A stretch of 64,000 nt of DNA from Acanthamoeba lenticulata (Eukaryota; Discosea; Longamoebia; Acanthamoebidae), in assembly GCA_002179805.1 (NCBI GenBank), contig NAVB01000204.1:1-64000 (forward strand), given 5' to 3'. The notes beneath the pieces were generated by a model. It worked only from the letters and a program-made list of their open reading frames with translations, had not been told where the DNA came from and did not search any database. Made by a program: the position numbers and the translations under genes. This document shows, in pieces, positions 53,040 to 64,000 of the stretch. Numbering within the stretch: position 1 is the first letter of the stretch; every line of letters begins with the position of its first letter.

Positions 53040-55989
53040 ATGGAGACGGAAATGGAAGAGGATATTGAGGTGCACTCGGGTGTTATTGTATTGTTGTTGC
53101 GGCACTGACGCACTCACGAATTCGTTCAATTGTCAGGTCTTGCGCGACTACTCTTTCGTGCAGCACTGCCGTGAGATGTGGTACCAATGTCAAGGCTTTC
53201 ACCGGGAGGTGGTCACATACATCCTCCTTTCCGTCGTCATGTCCTTCTTCGGCATGGCCCCGCCCTACCTCATCTCCTACTACACCAACAAGCTCACCCA
53301 GTGAGTAGAGACCACTTCTCCCTCCACGAGTCTCGCCTTCGAAGGTTCTCATGTTTCTACTCTGCACCGCAGAGAAGAATACACGGACCTGACCCAGCTG
53401 GTGGTCTTAGCCTTGGCCTGTAACCTGGCCTACTACGTCTGCGATGCCTTCGTGGTGTACCAGACTTCCGTGCTGGCCGAAAACGTGGCCTGCCAGGTCC
53501 GCCTCAAGGCCTGGCGCGAGCTGCTCAAGGTACGGCGCAGGTTCTCGCTGAAGGGGCGACGGGCCCTGCCTCACGTACGACCTGTTTTGGTCACGTGCAG
53601 ACCCAGTACCAGCTGTTCGAGCGGCACCCACAGGGCATCCTGTCCACGCGCGTTGAGGTTATAACCGCTCACGGCCCATTGGCTCATGCTCCGCTCACTA
53701 ACACATCATCAACAATTGGCGATGATGATGCCTCTCGCAGCACGGGGCCTCGGCCGTGGACACCTTCATCCGGTTCCTCTTCCGAGTCGGCGCCATCAAG
53801 GACTTCCTCAGCACCATCTCCTCCTTTGGCTTCATCTTCTACCTGTACAGGACGACGCCTATCTCCTATCGCCCACGACTTGTCGTTGTTGTTGTCCCAT
53901 TTATCTCAGCTCTCCCTCACCACAGGAACTGGCAGATCGGGCTGGTCACCTTCTTCGCCTCCGTCTTCTACGTGGTCCACTTCATCTACATCAAGAACAA
54001 GTGCGTCGCGCCTCGTTCTTGCATCTCGATCGGGACGGGCTGGAGCTGAACTGACCCGCGCGCACGCGGCCGGGAACACGAAGGATCGTGATCTACCGGA
54101 ACTCGTTCCTGCAGAAGACCGAGGCCACGACGGGCAGCGTGTGGGGCTACTTTTCGCATATCCTCGTGCTCAAGCTCCTTAACATGATGGACCGGATCAT
54201 ACCCACCCTCGACGCCTACGTGCGCGACGCCCTCTACGCCCGCCGCAACATCTTGTGCGTCGCCGCCCCGGCCCTGGCCTGGCCTCGGCTCTGGTCCTCA
54301 TCCGTCCATTGATCAACGCAGGTTTTGGGACCGGTACAAGGAGGCTGTTGGCCACGTGTGCAACAACGTGAGCGAGCTGCTCGTCCTGGTCATCATGACG
54401 GGCAGCCTGATCTCCGGCGGGACGAACCTGGGCGACCTCCTGCTCATGCAAAAATACTACGCCAATTACAACCGGTTCGGCGCGCGCTCTGCACGCGTCC
54501 TCTTCAGCAGACTCCTTCTCATTGCCGTGTGCCGTGTGGTGTCCAGCCACCTGCGCGATATGACCAACCACTATGACATCTACCTCAAGACCTGCACCAA
54601 GATGTACCGCTTCTCGCGCCTCATGCAGGTACGTCGACCAACACCATCCCCTCTCCCCCCCAAAGTGAAACCGCGCTTCAATGTGTCTGCGCGCTTTCGT
54701 CCCCAGGAATGTCGTGCGTTGCGGCAGGCCGAGCCAGAGGTCCCGCGTAACGTGCCGCCACACTGGAACGAGATCAAGGTCGGCCTTCTCATTTTTTTTT
54801 CATTTTAAAAATAATAATACTAAATTATAAAGTGTTTGATTATTCTTTATTTCTTCTTTTTATTTCCTTTTTTTTTAGTTTTCCGAGGTGAGCTTTGCGT
54901 ACGAGTCGCTGCTCGACAAGACGCGGCCCGCGCTCGACCGGGTCTCGTTCAGCATCGCCAAGGGCGAGAAGGTGGCCATCGTGGGCCGGTCGGGCTCGGG
55001 CAAGAGCACGCTGGTCAAGATCCTGCTGCGGCTCTACCAGCCGCAGGCGGGCAAAGTGACGATCGGGGAGACCGACATCGCCGACATCATCCCCGGCGAG
55101 CTCTACGAGTGCCTCAAGGTCGTGCCCCAGGACGACGAGCTGCTCAACTGCTCGCTCTTCCAGAACCTAGCCTACGCGGTGGCAGCACCGGTGACCGAGG
55201 CCGACGTCATTGAAGCCCTCCGCAAGGCCGACGCCTGGCACTTTATCAAGGTTTGCTTGCGTAATCTTTTTTATTTATTTATTGTTGATATAAAATTATT
55301 TTTTTTGGGAAATAATGTGGTGTGCTGTTTTGTGTTGCAGGAGCTGCCCAACCAACTGCAGTCGGTGATCGGCCCGGGCGGAGTGCAGCTGAGCGGTGGC
55401 GAGACCCAGCGCGTGTGCATCGCTCGTGCGCTCATCTCCAGGCACGCCAGGCATCCTTTATTAATTCGATATTTATTCATTTATTTAATATTATTTTGTT
55501 GATTAATATTTCATTTTAACATCTCCTTGCAGCCCACAGGTGATCGTGCTGGACGAGGCGACGTCGTCGTTGGACGTCATGACAGAGCAGCGGGTGCACG
55601 CCACCATGGCCTCGCTCGTCAGGAACACCACGAGTGCGGTCATCCTGTGCCCTCGATTGCCACACAGCGGTGACTGACTCGAGAGCTTGGGGTGATGTTT
55701 GTTGGGGGGGAGTTTAGTCATCGCCGTGACGCATCGGATCTCGTCTCTTCACCTGTTCGACCGCATCTTGGTCATGCACCAGGGCAAGGTGATGAACATC
55801 TCCACTTGCTTGCTCGTTGCTCTTGACGTTGATGCTGATGTGCCCCCCAATAATATCATGATGCAGTTGGTCGGTGATGGCACGCACGCCCAGCTGCTGG
55901 AGGAGAACCAGTATTATCAACGACTGCAACAGGCCCACCACGCAGAAGAGCACCAGCTGGACGACCTTGCAGGGAAGAAGGCAGTTTAA
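53040..55989 (+). CDS. ABC half-transporter, ABCB-type (TMD-NBD)
   Basis: A membrane exporter half-molecule in about a dozen exons. Exon 1 is short (METEMEEDIE, ATG 53040); the next begins VLRDYSFVQHCREMWY and has the first span, VTYILLSVVMSFFGMAPPYL. More spans follow in VVLALACNLAYYVCDAFVVY, DFLSTISSFGFIFYLYR, WQIGLVTFFASVFYVVHFIY and SELLVLVIMTGSLISGG. The nucleotide-binding domain begins FSEVSFAYESLLDK. It has Walker A VGRSGSGKST, Q-loop VVPQDDE, signature QLSGGETQRVCIARAL, Walker B VIVLDEATSSLD and H-loop VTHR, so it should bind and hydrolyse ATP as a dimer. The substrate and organelle are unknown. The exons near 53590-53760 and 55660-55720 need confirming. Confidence 0.85.
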
Positions 55990-56476
55990 CAAGCTCCACC
56001 ACTTCATGATACAGGGTGAAAGGCGAGCCCAGAAGGGTGAGCAGCATCATCATAATGATTGTCGTTGAGCTTGTTGGGGAGGCCCGAAGGCCGATGTTGT
56101 CAGAAATTGGGTGCTGGCTTGCGCCAGGACACCACCAACTGGCAAACGGATTTAGTTGCCAATCAGGCAACTGGCACGTGCATACCCCTGGAGGTCAGAG
56201 CAATCGTGCATATCCGAGCGCAAGGCTGTGATGCTCCTGCACCTGATCCGGCCTCTTTTTATACCCGCCGCGACCGCAGTTTGGAGGATGGCGAGGAAAA
56301 AGAGTTGACCCTGCCCAAACCTTTCTGTGCTTGTTCGTGGAATGTCACGTTTTATTATTTTTTAAATTTGTTATTCAAATATAAAATCAAGTCATGGTAT
56401 GGCCAAAGAAAGGACAAATCAAAAAACTGGGGCTGTCAGTAGGCAGACTGCATTTCTGTCACGACGTCACACAGGC
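55990..56476. other. Convergent intergenic region
   Basis: No gene supported. AT-rich stretch near 56340-56400. Confidence 0.4.
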
Positions 56477-59400
56477 TCACCGAGAGGAGTCTCTGCAATC
56501 TCTTTTGCTGCACATCACGAGAAAATCAACAAGAACGTGGCAATCAGCACAAACACGAACAGAAAAGAGAATAAACGGCTTATGGTGGCAAAGCACCAGT
56601 TCGGCGTTGGTGAAGGAGGCGGTCCACAGCTGTGGAAGGAAGGCGAGGAGAGCCTGCTTGATGTTGTTGAGCGACGTGAGGGACTTCAGCTGCACGGTGG
56701 CCATGTCGTGAATGGTCCGCCCGCTCGTGCGTGCCTTGTGGCCGATCATGCGCGCCAGCTTCTCCTCGTCCTTGTTGGTGTGGTATCGCGTTAGGGCAGT
56801 GCACCTCATGGGCCCCGCTGAGTGGTGTGCGTACGACGAGGTCGCGCATGAACTGCTGGACGACGTTGACGTTGTAGGTGGAGATGAACGCGTTCATGGG
56901 CGTCATGTAGGGCTCCTTGTCCCCAAAGGGCACGTTGTTCATGAGATTGTACACCGACTTGGACACCAGTGTCAACGTCCGCTGCTCGCTCGGACTTCGC
57001 ACTGCGCGCGAACAGAGGAAGCATCAGCCACACAAGACGACAAACAAACAAAGCAAGAGGACGGCGAGGCGAGTACTCTGGCCAGGCTTGGGCGTGACGA
57101 TAGAGGGCGAAAGGAAGCGCAAAAAGAGGAGATTGGCGATCGATTGGAGGTACAGCCCGGGAAGCCGCCGCGCCACCTCGGCGCTGATCACCGAGAAGGC
57201 CCGTCGCACCGTCCTGTCGCCATTCCACGTCAAACGTGAAAGCACTGATCAGTTGGGCGCATATCGGCGTCGGGGCAGAGAAGAGGAAAGGTCTCGAGGG
57301 AGGTGTTGTACGGTGGGCAGTAGTCGGCCGAGCGGCACACGTGGCTCACGAAGCTTTGGCACATCTCGAGCAGTTGCGCCGCGTTGGCCGCGCACTCAGC
57401 CTCGGGCACCCGCATGGGGTTCAACTGGGGGGCGGGCATGGGCCGAGCCACCCTTCGTGAGCCAGCGGCCATGCTCCAGCAGCAGACGGGCGGGCGTGTG
57501 GGCGGGTGAAGGTACCTCGAGGGGTTTGGTGAGCGCGCGGGCGGCCTCGAGCAGCGGCTGCGTGCAGTGCTGGAGGTAGTACGAGGCCTCCAGGTTGAGG
57601 AACGTCACAAACAGCCGCACGCCGGGGCTCTCCTCGCGGAACACCACTTGGCCGCTCTCCTCCTCCGAGGCTGGTCGCACACATGTGGCGGCATTCATGA
57701 GCCAATAAATAAATGAATGAATAAATAAATAAATAAAACAAAAACAAAGACCGAGGCCAAAGCCTTTGGTGGAAAGGCGCAGGGCGGTACAGGGCGGGAT
57801 GGCCTCGAGGTCGTCCTGGATGAGGGCGGCCAGGAGGAGCGGGAACTTGCCCATGACCGAGTAGAACACCGACATGGCCTCGTACAGGGGCGCCCGCACC
57901 TTCTCCTCCTCGTGCAGGCCGATCTGGAGGAGCGCCTTGGCCAGGACGAACCGCCCGTCCCACGAGTCCTCGAGCAGCAACTGTGATAACACAGCCAATT
58001 ATTTAGTATTGAATTAAAAATCAAATAAAACACTAAAAAACGAATAAAAAACGAATAAAAAAGGACAGACCTCGATGAAGGCGTGAAGGAGGCGATTGCT
58101 GTTGAAGTGGCTGTGGTAGTGGCTCTGCGGCGGGATCGGGATGAGCGTCTCTGGCATCATGGCGTTGTCGTCCCGAGTCCCTCGGACCGGACTCTGCCCT
58201 CCGGCCGGTGGCGGCGGCGCGGGCGACTTGCTGAAAATCTTGCTGCTGCGACTGCTGCCCTTGTCGCCGCGCCGGAGGTCCGAGTCGCGCCTCTTGGGCA
58301 GCGGGACGGCTGAGTCGTCGGCGCTGCTGGCGGTGGTGGTGACCGCCGCATCCGAGCGCGTCAGCGACGATGAGGTCTCGCGCGCCGTCTGCGGGCCGCT
58401 GCCGACCGTCGAGGCCGACGACAGGAAGTAGAAGCCCCGCTTGGGCCTCTTCTGCGGCTGCTGCGGCGACGGCCCCTCCTCGGCGCCACTTGTTCGCACC
58501 TCTGCTCCCTCAGGGTGATCTGTTGTGTGTTCAGAAAAATAAATATATTAAATACAAGAAATGCATATTTATTAGAAAATTCATATTTATATAAAAATAA
58601 ATCAAATAAATTACATAAATAAATTGATAACACGAACCTTGGTAGCTGGTCTTGACGTCGGGGAGGCTCCCCGTCTTGGTGAGGCGACGCTTGCCGCCCT
58701 CCTGCTCCTCCTCGCGGACGGCCTGCTCGCGGCCCTTCTTCTCCTTGCCGGACAAGCGCCGCTGCTTGGGCTCTGTGGCGAGGCCGGCGGGCGGGGGGAC
58801 GCCGCCAGAGGTCTCCATCGCTGATGGCGGGGCCTCTGTCGCGGCGGGCGGCGGGACTCCTCCAGAGCCGTCCGGGCTGTCGTGCAGAAGTCGCTCGCGG
58901 TCCTCGCGGGACAGCTTGTCGCGCTCCTGGCGCGAGACGTGGAAGATGGACTTGAACAGCCTCTTCTTGGGCAGATGCGCGTCCCCGCTGGTGGTCAACA
59001 GGGCCGTGGTGTCGCGTTGGCTGTCGACCGCAGCGCGCTCACCGCTGCTCCCGGGGTCATCCGATTCGGCGGCCGCAGCGGTCATCATGGCGGTGCTGTT
59101 GTCCGGCGGCGAGCTTTCGCTGCTGTCCGACGCCTCGCTTGCCGCGTCCTCGTCCTGTTGCAAGTGAACGAGCCCACGACATCAGCCGATGTGTTTACGC
59201 GTGTGGCTTGGGCGCGGGGGCCTTACGCGAGACTCGGAAAGTCGCGAGGCCTCGAGCAGGGAGAAGTCTGACCGCTGCAGATCAAGCGCCCTAGTCGGGA
59301 AGGCACGCATGAGACAAAGTCAGCCAGCGCCCGAGCGCCGAGCTCGGTCAATTGCGGGGAGGAGGGAGAAGAGGGAGTTCTGCATGCTTTAGATCGTTGG

Positions 59401-60814
59401 CAGAGGTGACCACCGGCGCGCAGATGAAGCACATGATTGCCTTGGACGTGAGGTAGAGCATCTGCGCCCAGCCCAACCCCGCGCATGAGGTAAAAACGAA
59501 AGAAGAGGAATGAGATGAGGACGAGAGGCTGCGGTACCTGACCGTGCAGGTCAGGTCCGGCCGAGCCTTGCTCGCCGGACGACCCTCCACGCTTGCAGGT
59601 GAGAGTGAAGAGCGTCGAGTGGCGCTGGTGGTGGATGGACCGAAAATTGGAGAAGGAGAGGTCCGCGGGCGCCTTCAGGGCAAAGTACTTGGACATGTGC
59701 GCTCCGAGCTCGACGCGCATCAACTTCTGCAAGGACTGTGGTTTATGGCCGACGACGACGACGACAAACATGAGTCAAGTCCCGGGCGGGCGAGTAGGAG
59801 GAGGAGAGGTACAGGTCCGGTTTGAATGATGTTACAGTCGCGGTCAAACATGATGTGGAACGGATGCAACCGGCACAGGTAGCGCCCGCTGAGTCCCTCT
59901 TTCACGCCTCCCTCGCCGATGTCGGACGCGGACTAACCAACCAGCGACGACGATGTCAGCTGGGGGAAGGCGTGTGAAAGGAGACTATCCTCCATCGGCC
60001 TGGAGGAGGGGCAAGAGCGAACCAGTGGCGTCCATGAGAGAACGTGTTCATCGCGGTTGTCTTTGTTGGGGAAGGGCCGGCTGGCCAACTCTTTGGCCCG
60101 GCACAGCTCGGTGGCAAAGCCCTTGAGCACTCCCAGGAAGAAGAGGGAGCTGGCAGGAGGCCAGGCGCTGGCCGGGAAGTGAATATGGCACCAAGTGGAC
60201 TTCTTGACGCTCAGCTGCAGAAGGAGCCAGTGGGTAAGAGAAGGCGCTACACGCAACGAGGCAGGTGACAGAGAAAGGAGTGAATGCCTCAATTTTCGGG
60301 ACTACGCCCAGGAGGTGACCACAAAAGGGCGCAAAGTAGGACAGGAACACATCGGGATCGCTGCTCCTGTGGGGCCGTAACAAGTGATCGTAGCCCTGTG
60401 CAGCCACGAATGAATGACAGACTGCTTCATGCGCAGAGAAGGCGATGGAGCAGCTGTGGTACCTCCTTGGAGAGGACATAGGACACGAAACGGGGCCCCA
60501 GCTCCTCGAACACGCTCTCGACCTTCATGCCCATCACCTCGGTGCAGGCTTTGATGAGTCGGAAGAAGGCGACATCCTCGTAAACCTGCTTAGCGACAAA
60601 CTCTTCCGGAACGCTTGCCCGACTCGCCACAAGGGACCACTCAGGCTTTGTGGAGTGAAACAGGACCCACTCCTGAGGAAGACGCCCACCACAGGAGGAA
60701 GGAGTAAGTGGGCAGAAGATACGCGAGAAGGACTGAGATGGGAAGTGATGAGGGAGGCGAGATAAAGGAGACTTGAAGCGCTACCTTGACGGCAAGGAAC
60801 ACTGCGCCGTACAT
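56477..60814 (-). CDS. H-NOX / HNOBA sensor fused to a RasGAP domain
   Basis: One multi-exon gene by continuous splicing. H-NOX part: MYGAVFLAVK (ATG 60814), EWVLFHSTKPEWSLVA, YEDVAFFRLIKACTEVMGMK, GYDHLLRPHRSSDPDVFLSY, FAPFCGHLLG, then FLGVLKGFATELCRAKEL. HNOBA part: GRYLCRLHPFHIMFDRDCN (near 59850), MSKYFALKAPADLSFSNFRS, HHQRHSTLFTLTCKRGG, MLYLTSKAIMCFICAPVVTS and LQRSDFSLLEASRLSES. A charged Ser/Pro linker (59160-58500) follows. RasGAP part: EDSWDGRFVLAKALLQIGLH, LNLEASYYLQHCTQPLLEAA, NLLFLRFLSPSIVTPKPGQ (57095-57125), TLVSKSVYNLMNNVPFGDKE and PYMTPMNAFI. H-NOX/HNOBA normally sense NO in guanylate cyclases; RasGAP switches Ras off. The proximal heme His and the YxSxR motif seem replaced. 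NO control of Ras is inference. Confidence 0.8.
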
Positions 60815-61057
60815 CAATCAACTGATGTGTAGCTGCAGAAAGTGCAGCTGTTTTCCTTTTCTTCTTTTCTTGAACTGTGCTGTGCGCCAAGGCTGCCAGG
60901 TATGGGTTGATGTAGGCGCTTCAATGGAAGGGGGCAACCACCATAAAAGGAACCTTTCTGTTTTGAGCTTTTCCATCATGTACAAAATTCATGGTATGTT
61001 GAAAATAAATAAACAAAATAAAAATAAAAACACACACAAACCTCTACACAGGAACGT

Positions 61058-62162
61058 TCAGGCGCTAAGAAGCGTTCGCAGCCGCTCATTGTCGGTGAGC
61101 TCTGCAGGCAGAGTTCCATCGTTGTCAGCGATCGACTTGTCGGCTCCATGCTGCAGCAGCAGTTGCAGCAACTCCTCGTTTTCGTTCAGGGCAGCATAGT
61201 GCAAGACGGTCTGGTTGGCACATAAATAAATAAATTTGCTCTACAAAGAATAAACAGACGAAGATGGCGACATACCTGCCCATCTACGTCACTGACATTA
61301 ATCGCAGCTCCGCGCTGTAGCAGCTCTGTGGCCAGGACGACGCGCCCTGCAAGTCAAGCGCGGAGGCAGACACCAGATCAGTATGTTGAGCGGAGACAAG
61401 AGACGATGCACGCACCCTTATCAACAGCCCACATGAGTGGCGTTCGGCCATCTTCGTCTGCCTGGTCGATCGTGTAGTCGCCCGATTCTAGTAAGGCGAC
61501 CACTTGAGCCTGGTCACCAGCACTCACGAAATACCAGATGTCCTTTTCGCCCTCTTCGTCCTCATCCCTGCGGCAGAGAGTGTCAAAAATGCACTAGAAA
61601 CCTTGTGTAAAAAGTGAGGTCTACGGCGCACTCTGAGTCAGGCACGACGGGCTGGCTGAAGACAACCATCCCTGACTTGTTGCCGCTGCCCGCCTGTTTG
61701 GAACGTGGCGCTTCTTCGGCCTCTTCAACGTTGGTCTTGGCTTGCACCCCTTCCTGTTCAAAGAGAACCAGCATGTGAGCAGCAGACACCCCGAAGGAGG
61801 TCACAACTTGAGGTAAGGGACCTTGGCGCTGTTGTCCCAGCCCGGCACTAACTTGCTCACCAATTCCGCGTATCGCTGCATGGCCTCCTGTTGCGTAATT
61901 TGACCCAAATCGTTCCAGGCCGTCCTGCGTTTGTATGTGGTGAGACCAGTAAAACTGAGAGCCACGCAAGTGGGAAGTGGAACCATTTCGCTCGCTCTGT
62001 CATGCTGAAAATGGAGGGCTTGGACGTGTTGCACGGGCCCTGGTTGGCCTGCTTGAACAATCCATATAAGGCCAGCTGCTGAGTCTGGTCAAAAGACAAC
62101 TTGCTCTTGTTATCCGCCAGGTACTGGACGGCAGCATCGAACCTTGCCTTGGCTACGTCCAT
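61058..62162 (-). CDS. Acyl-CoA-binding protein with ankyrin repeats (ACBD6-like)
   Basis: Start ATG 62162 (MDVAKARFDAAVQYLADNKS). The acyl-CoA-binding fold is recognisable: LSFDQTQQLALYGLFKQANQ, GPCNTSKPSIFSMTERAKW and, after an intron, AWNDLGQITQQEAMQRYAEL followed by VSKLVPGW. A linker with VVFSQPVVPDSE follows. Ankyrin repeats then start at DIWYFVSAGDQAQVVALLES, then ADEDGRTPLMWAVDKG, RVVLATELLQRGAAINVSDV and TVLHYAALNENEELLQLLLQ. The end is LTDNERLRTLLSA. ACBP plus C-terminal ankyrins is the ACBD6 layout; family members bind long-chain acyl-CoA. It is divergent from the EGF-repeat gene, with about 250 nt between starts. Confidence 0.88.
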
Positions 62163-62410
62163 CACTCGCCAGATTGACGCAGTAAGAAAACACGACGGAA
62201 ATGGTTTCTTTTTGGTTGGGCCAAAGGCGGGAAAAAGCTGGAGCGTCAACCGTCAACGCAGGCACGTCGACACTATTAAGAAAAAATTGGGCTTCCAGCC
62301 AACGGTGCCTCCTTTGGCGCCCTTTGTACTCCGCACCCGTCGCTCGCGCATCATCACACGGCGAGGGAAGATAATTGAAGCCTTGACAGAAAAACGAATC
62401 GCGGTCCCTG

Positions 62411-63920
62411 ATGAGGCTGCTCTTCTTCTTCACTGCGGCGTTCGTCCTCTTCGCGCTGCTTTCCAGCGGTCAGCGGGTTACGGCTCAGGCCGTGGACGAT
62501 GATTACCCCCATCATGATGCCGATATCGTGACTCATGCCGCCCATTCTTCGGTGCCAGTCAGTGCGGTGCCACTGACTGTGGCGAACGGGTGCAGCAACG
62601 ATACGCACGCGTGTGTCGAGTTCGCGGAATGCGTGCTCGGCGATTCCGGCTACGAATGCCGATGCCGTACCGGCTACGAGGGAGATGCCTACACGCTGTG
62701 CGAGGACGTTGACGAGTGTGTTAATAACCCCTGCCACGAGAGCGCCACGTGCGTCAACACGGAGGGAGGATTCCGTTGCGTCTGCCCCGAACAGGGTTCT
62801 CAGTACTCGGCCACGAGCGGCTGCTCGATTGGTCTTTTCCGTCCCCGACCGGACGAAGACGACACCACGCTAGAGCCCATTAAGGCGCCTGGCCTCTACC
62901 TCACCCTGGGCGGAGGCGATACGATCACGATTGATCAGAAGCAGGCCACGACCTACAAGGATCCTGGCTGGAATGTGTTCAGGGAGGGCGGCGCGGCCAC
63001 CGAGGCCGAGGTCGAGTACGAGCTGCCCCAGGATCTCAACGCCGGTATGGTCGGTACCTACAAGATTAAGTACCAGGCGCGCGACAAGGAAGGCAACACT
63101 GTTGAAGCCTACCGAACCGTTGAAGTGACCGACATCGACGAATGCGAATTGGGCGAGCACGCCTGCTCGGAGAACGCAGACTGCATCAACACGAACGGCG
63201 GCTACGACTGCGTCTGTAAGGTGGGTTTCGATGGAGATGGCTTCAAATGCCACGATGTCGATGAGTGCGCGCTCGGCACGCACAACTGTAGCGACAAGGC
63301 CAACTGCACCAACACCATCGGCAGCTTCAAGTGTACGTGCTTCCCCGGCTACGAGGGAGACGGCACTGTCTGCGTCGACATCGACGAGTGCGCTCGCGGC
63401 ACGCACGGTTGCTCCCACAACGCCATCTGTACCAACACCGAGGGCAGCTACGAGTGCGAGTGCGAAAAGGGCTACAAGGGCGACGGCTTCCACTGCGAGC
63501 CCATCAACAGCTGCGAGGAGGGCACCCACGACTGCGATGAGAACGCCGAGTGTACCAAGACCGATGACACTCCCGAAGGCTACCGCTGCAAGTGCAAGCA
63601 CGGCTTTGTCGGCAACGGCCACCACTGCGAGGACGTCGATGAGTGCGCCGAGGGCCTCGCCCGCTGCCCCGCCAACAGCCACTGCGTCAACACCATCGGC
63701 GCCTACCGCTGCGACTGCGATCCGGGCTATGAAAAGGCCGAGGATGACTACACTTGCCGCGATATTGACGAGTGTCTGCGCGAGATCGACGACTGCTCGC
63801 CCCACGCGATCTGTACCAACGTCGAAGGCTCCTACGAGTGCACGTGCAAGCCCAACTTTGAGGGTAACGGCAAGATCTGCCACCCGGCCCACTCAGGCCA
63901 CCCTGACATTCAGCTTGATG
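62411..63920 (+). CDS. Secreted/surface protein with calcium-binding EGF repeats and a DUF5011-like Ig domain, 3' partial
   Basis: The first exon runs from ATG 62411 to a GTACGA donor at 63921; the gene continues beyond the window. Signal peptide MRLLFFFTAAFVLFALLSSG. Two EGF modules (CVEFAECVLGDSGYECRC; DVDECVNNPCHESATCVN) are followed by an Ig-like segment, LTLGGGDTITIDQKQATTYK to VGTYKIKYQARDKEGNTVEA, of the DUF5011 type. Six more EGF modules follow, most starting D-V/I-D-E-C (DIDECELGEHACSENADCIN; DVDECALGTHNC; DIDECARGTHGC; DVDECAEGLARC; DIDECLREIDDC) with the calcium-binding and Asn/Asp hydroxylation-type pattern. A bacterial-style Ig domain inserted between cbEGF repeats is unusual. 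Adhesion is the likely role, by inference. No membrane span is reached in this window. Confidence 0.85.
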
Positions 63921-64000
63921 GTACGAAAGCTCTCTTACTTTTCTTCTTGAGGCAGTTTCTCGTTAAATGAGGCCGCTTGACGTCGTGGACTTACCTTATC

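Noticed and set aside
61583..61969. Continuous minus-strand frame through the ACBP-ankyrin region
   Set aside because: Reads through introns; the spliced exons give a coherent ACBP and ankyrin protein instead.

Overview
The window looks like Acanthamoeba-type amoebozoan nuclear DNA. Exons are GC-rich and cut by many short GT-AG introns, and genes lie close together on both strands. One gene encodes a three-CBM49 protein of the Luke cyst-wall lectin type, and another encodes an amoebozoan-looking transcription factor. No database was searched. All gene calls rest on motifs recognised by eye and on splice phases worked out by hand.

Region by region. 0-3.5 kb: a superfamily 1 helicase without its 5' end and, apparently, without its last motif, abutting a convergent seven-exon dual-specificity phosphatase. 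3.7-9.7 kb: an island of two divergent multi-exon genes and a small third gene, with different base use and no recognised relatives, possibly an old mobile element. 9.7-22 kb: a MEA1-like protein, a five-exon fusion of an ERI1-type exonuclease, a nucleotidyltransferase and an Rnl1-type RNA ligase, a universal stress protein, a TMX-like thioredoxin, a GPALPP protein, MBF1, a two-RRM protein and an F-box protein. 22-35.5 kb: two secreted proteins, a Cys/Met-metabolism PLP enzyme, CDC123, a bacterial-type phosphoribosyltransferase, a secreted repeat protein, a GLTP-domain protein and DPH1. 35.7-43.4 kb: an erythromycin-esterase homologue, an MPHOSPH6-like exosome cofactor, two U1 snRNA genes, NAXE and bystin. 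44-64 kb: the Luke-like lectin, an acidic nuclear-type protein, a GH79 glycosidase, a transcription factor with an IPT domain, an ABC half-transporter, an H-NOX/HNOBA-RasGAP fusion, an ACBP-ankyrin protein and the first exon of an EGF-repeat surface protein.

Four items stand out. First, a second U1 snRNA has its 5' splice-site recognition sequence changed from AUACUUACC to AUACGUACC. That change matches the GTNCG-type donors that dominate this window: 21 of 26 phase-checked donors have C at +4 and only one has A. Second, an NO-sensor-type H-NOX plus HNOBA module is joined to a RasGAP domain instead of a cyclase, and its usual heme residues appear altered. Third, a nuclease, nucleotidyltransferase and RNA ligase are joined in one reading frame. 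Fourth, a STAT/Rel-like (CudA-like) DNA-binding region is followed by an IPT fold.

Functionally the window is mostly housekeeping: translation factor assembly and modification (CDC123, DPH1), ribosome biogenesis (bystin), RNA processing (MPHOSPH6, U1), and repair of damaged metabolites (NAXE). Mixed in are cell-surface, secreted and cyst-wall genes (Luke-like lectin, GH79, EGF protein, threonine-rich repeat protein).
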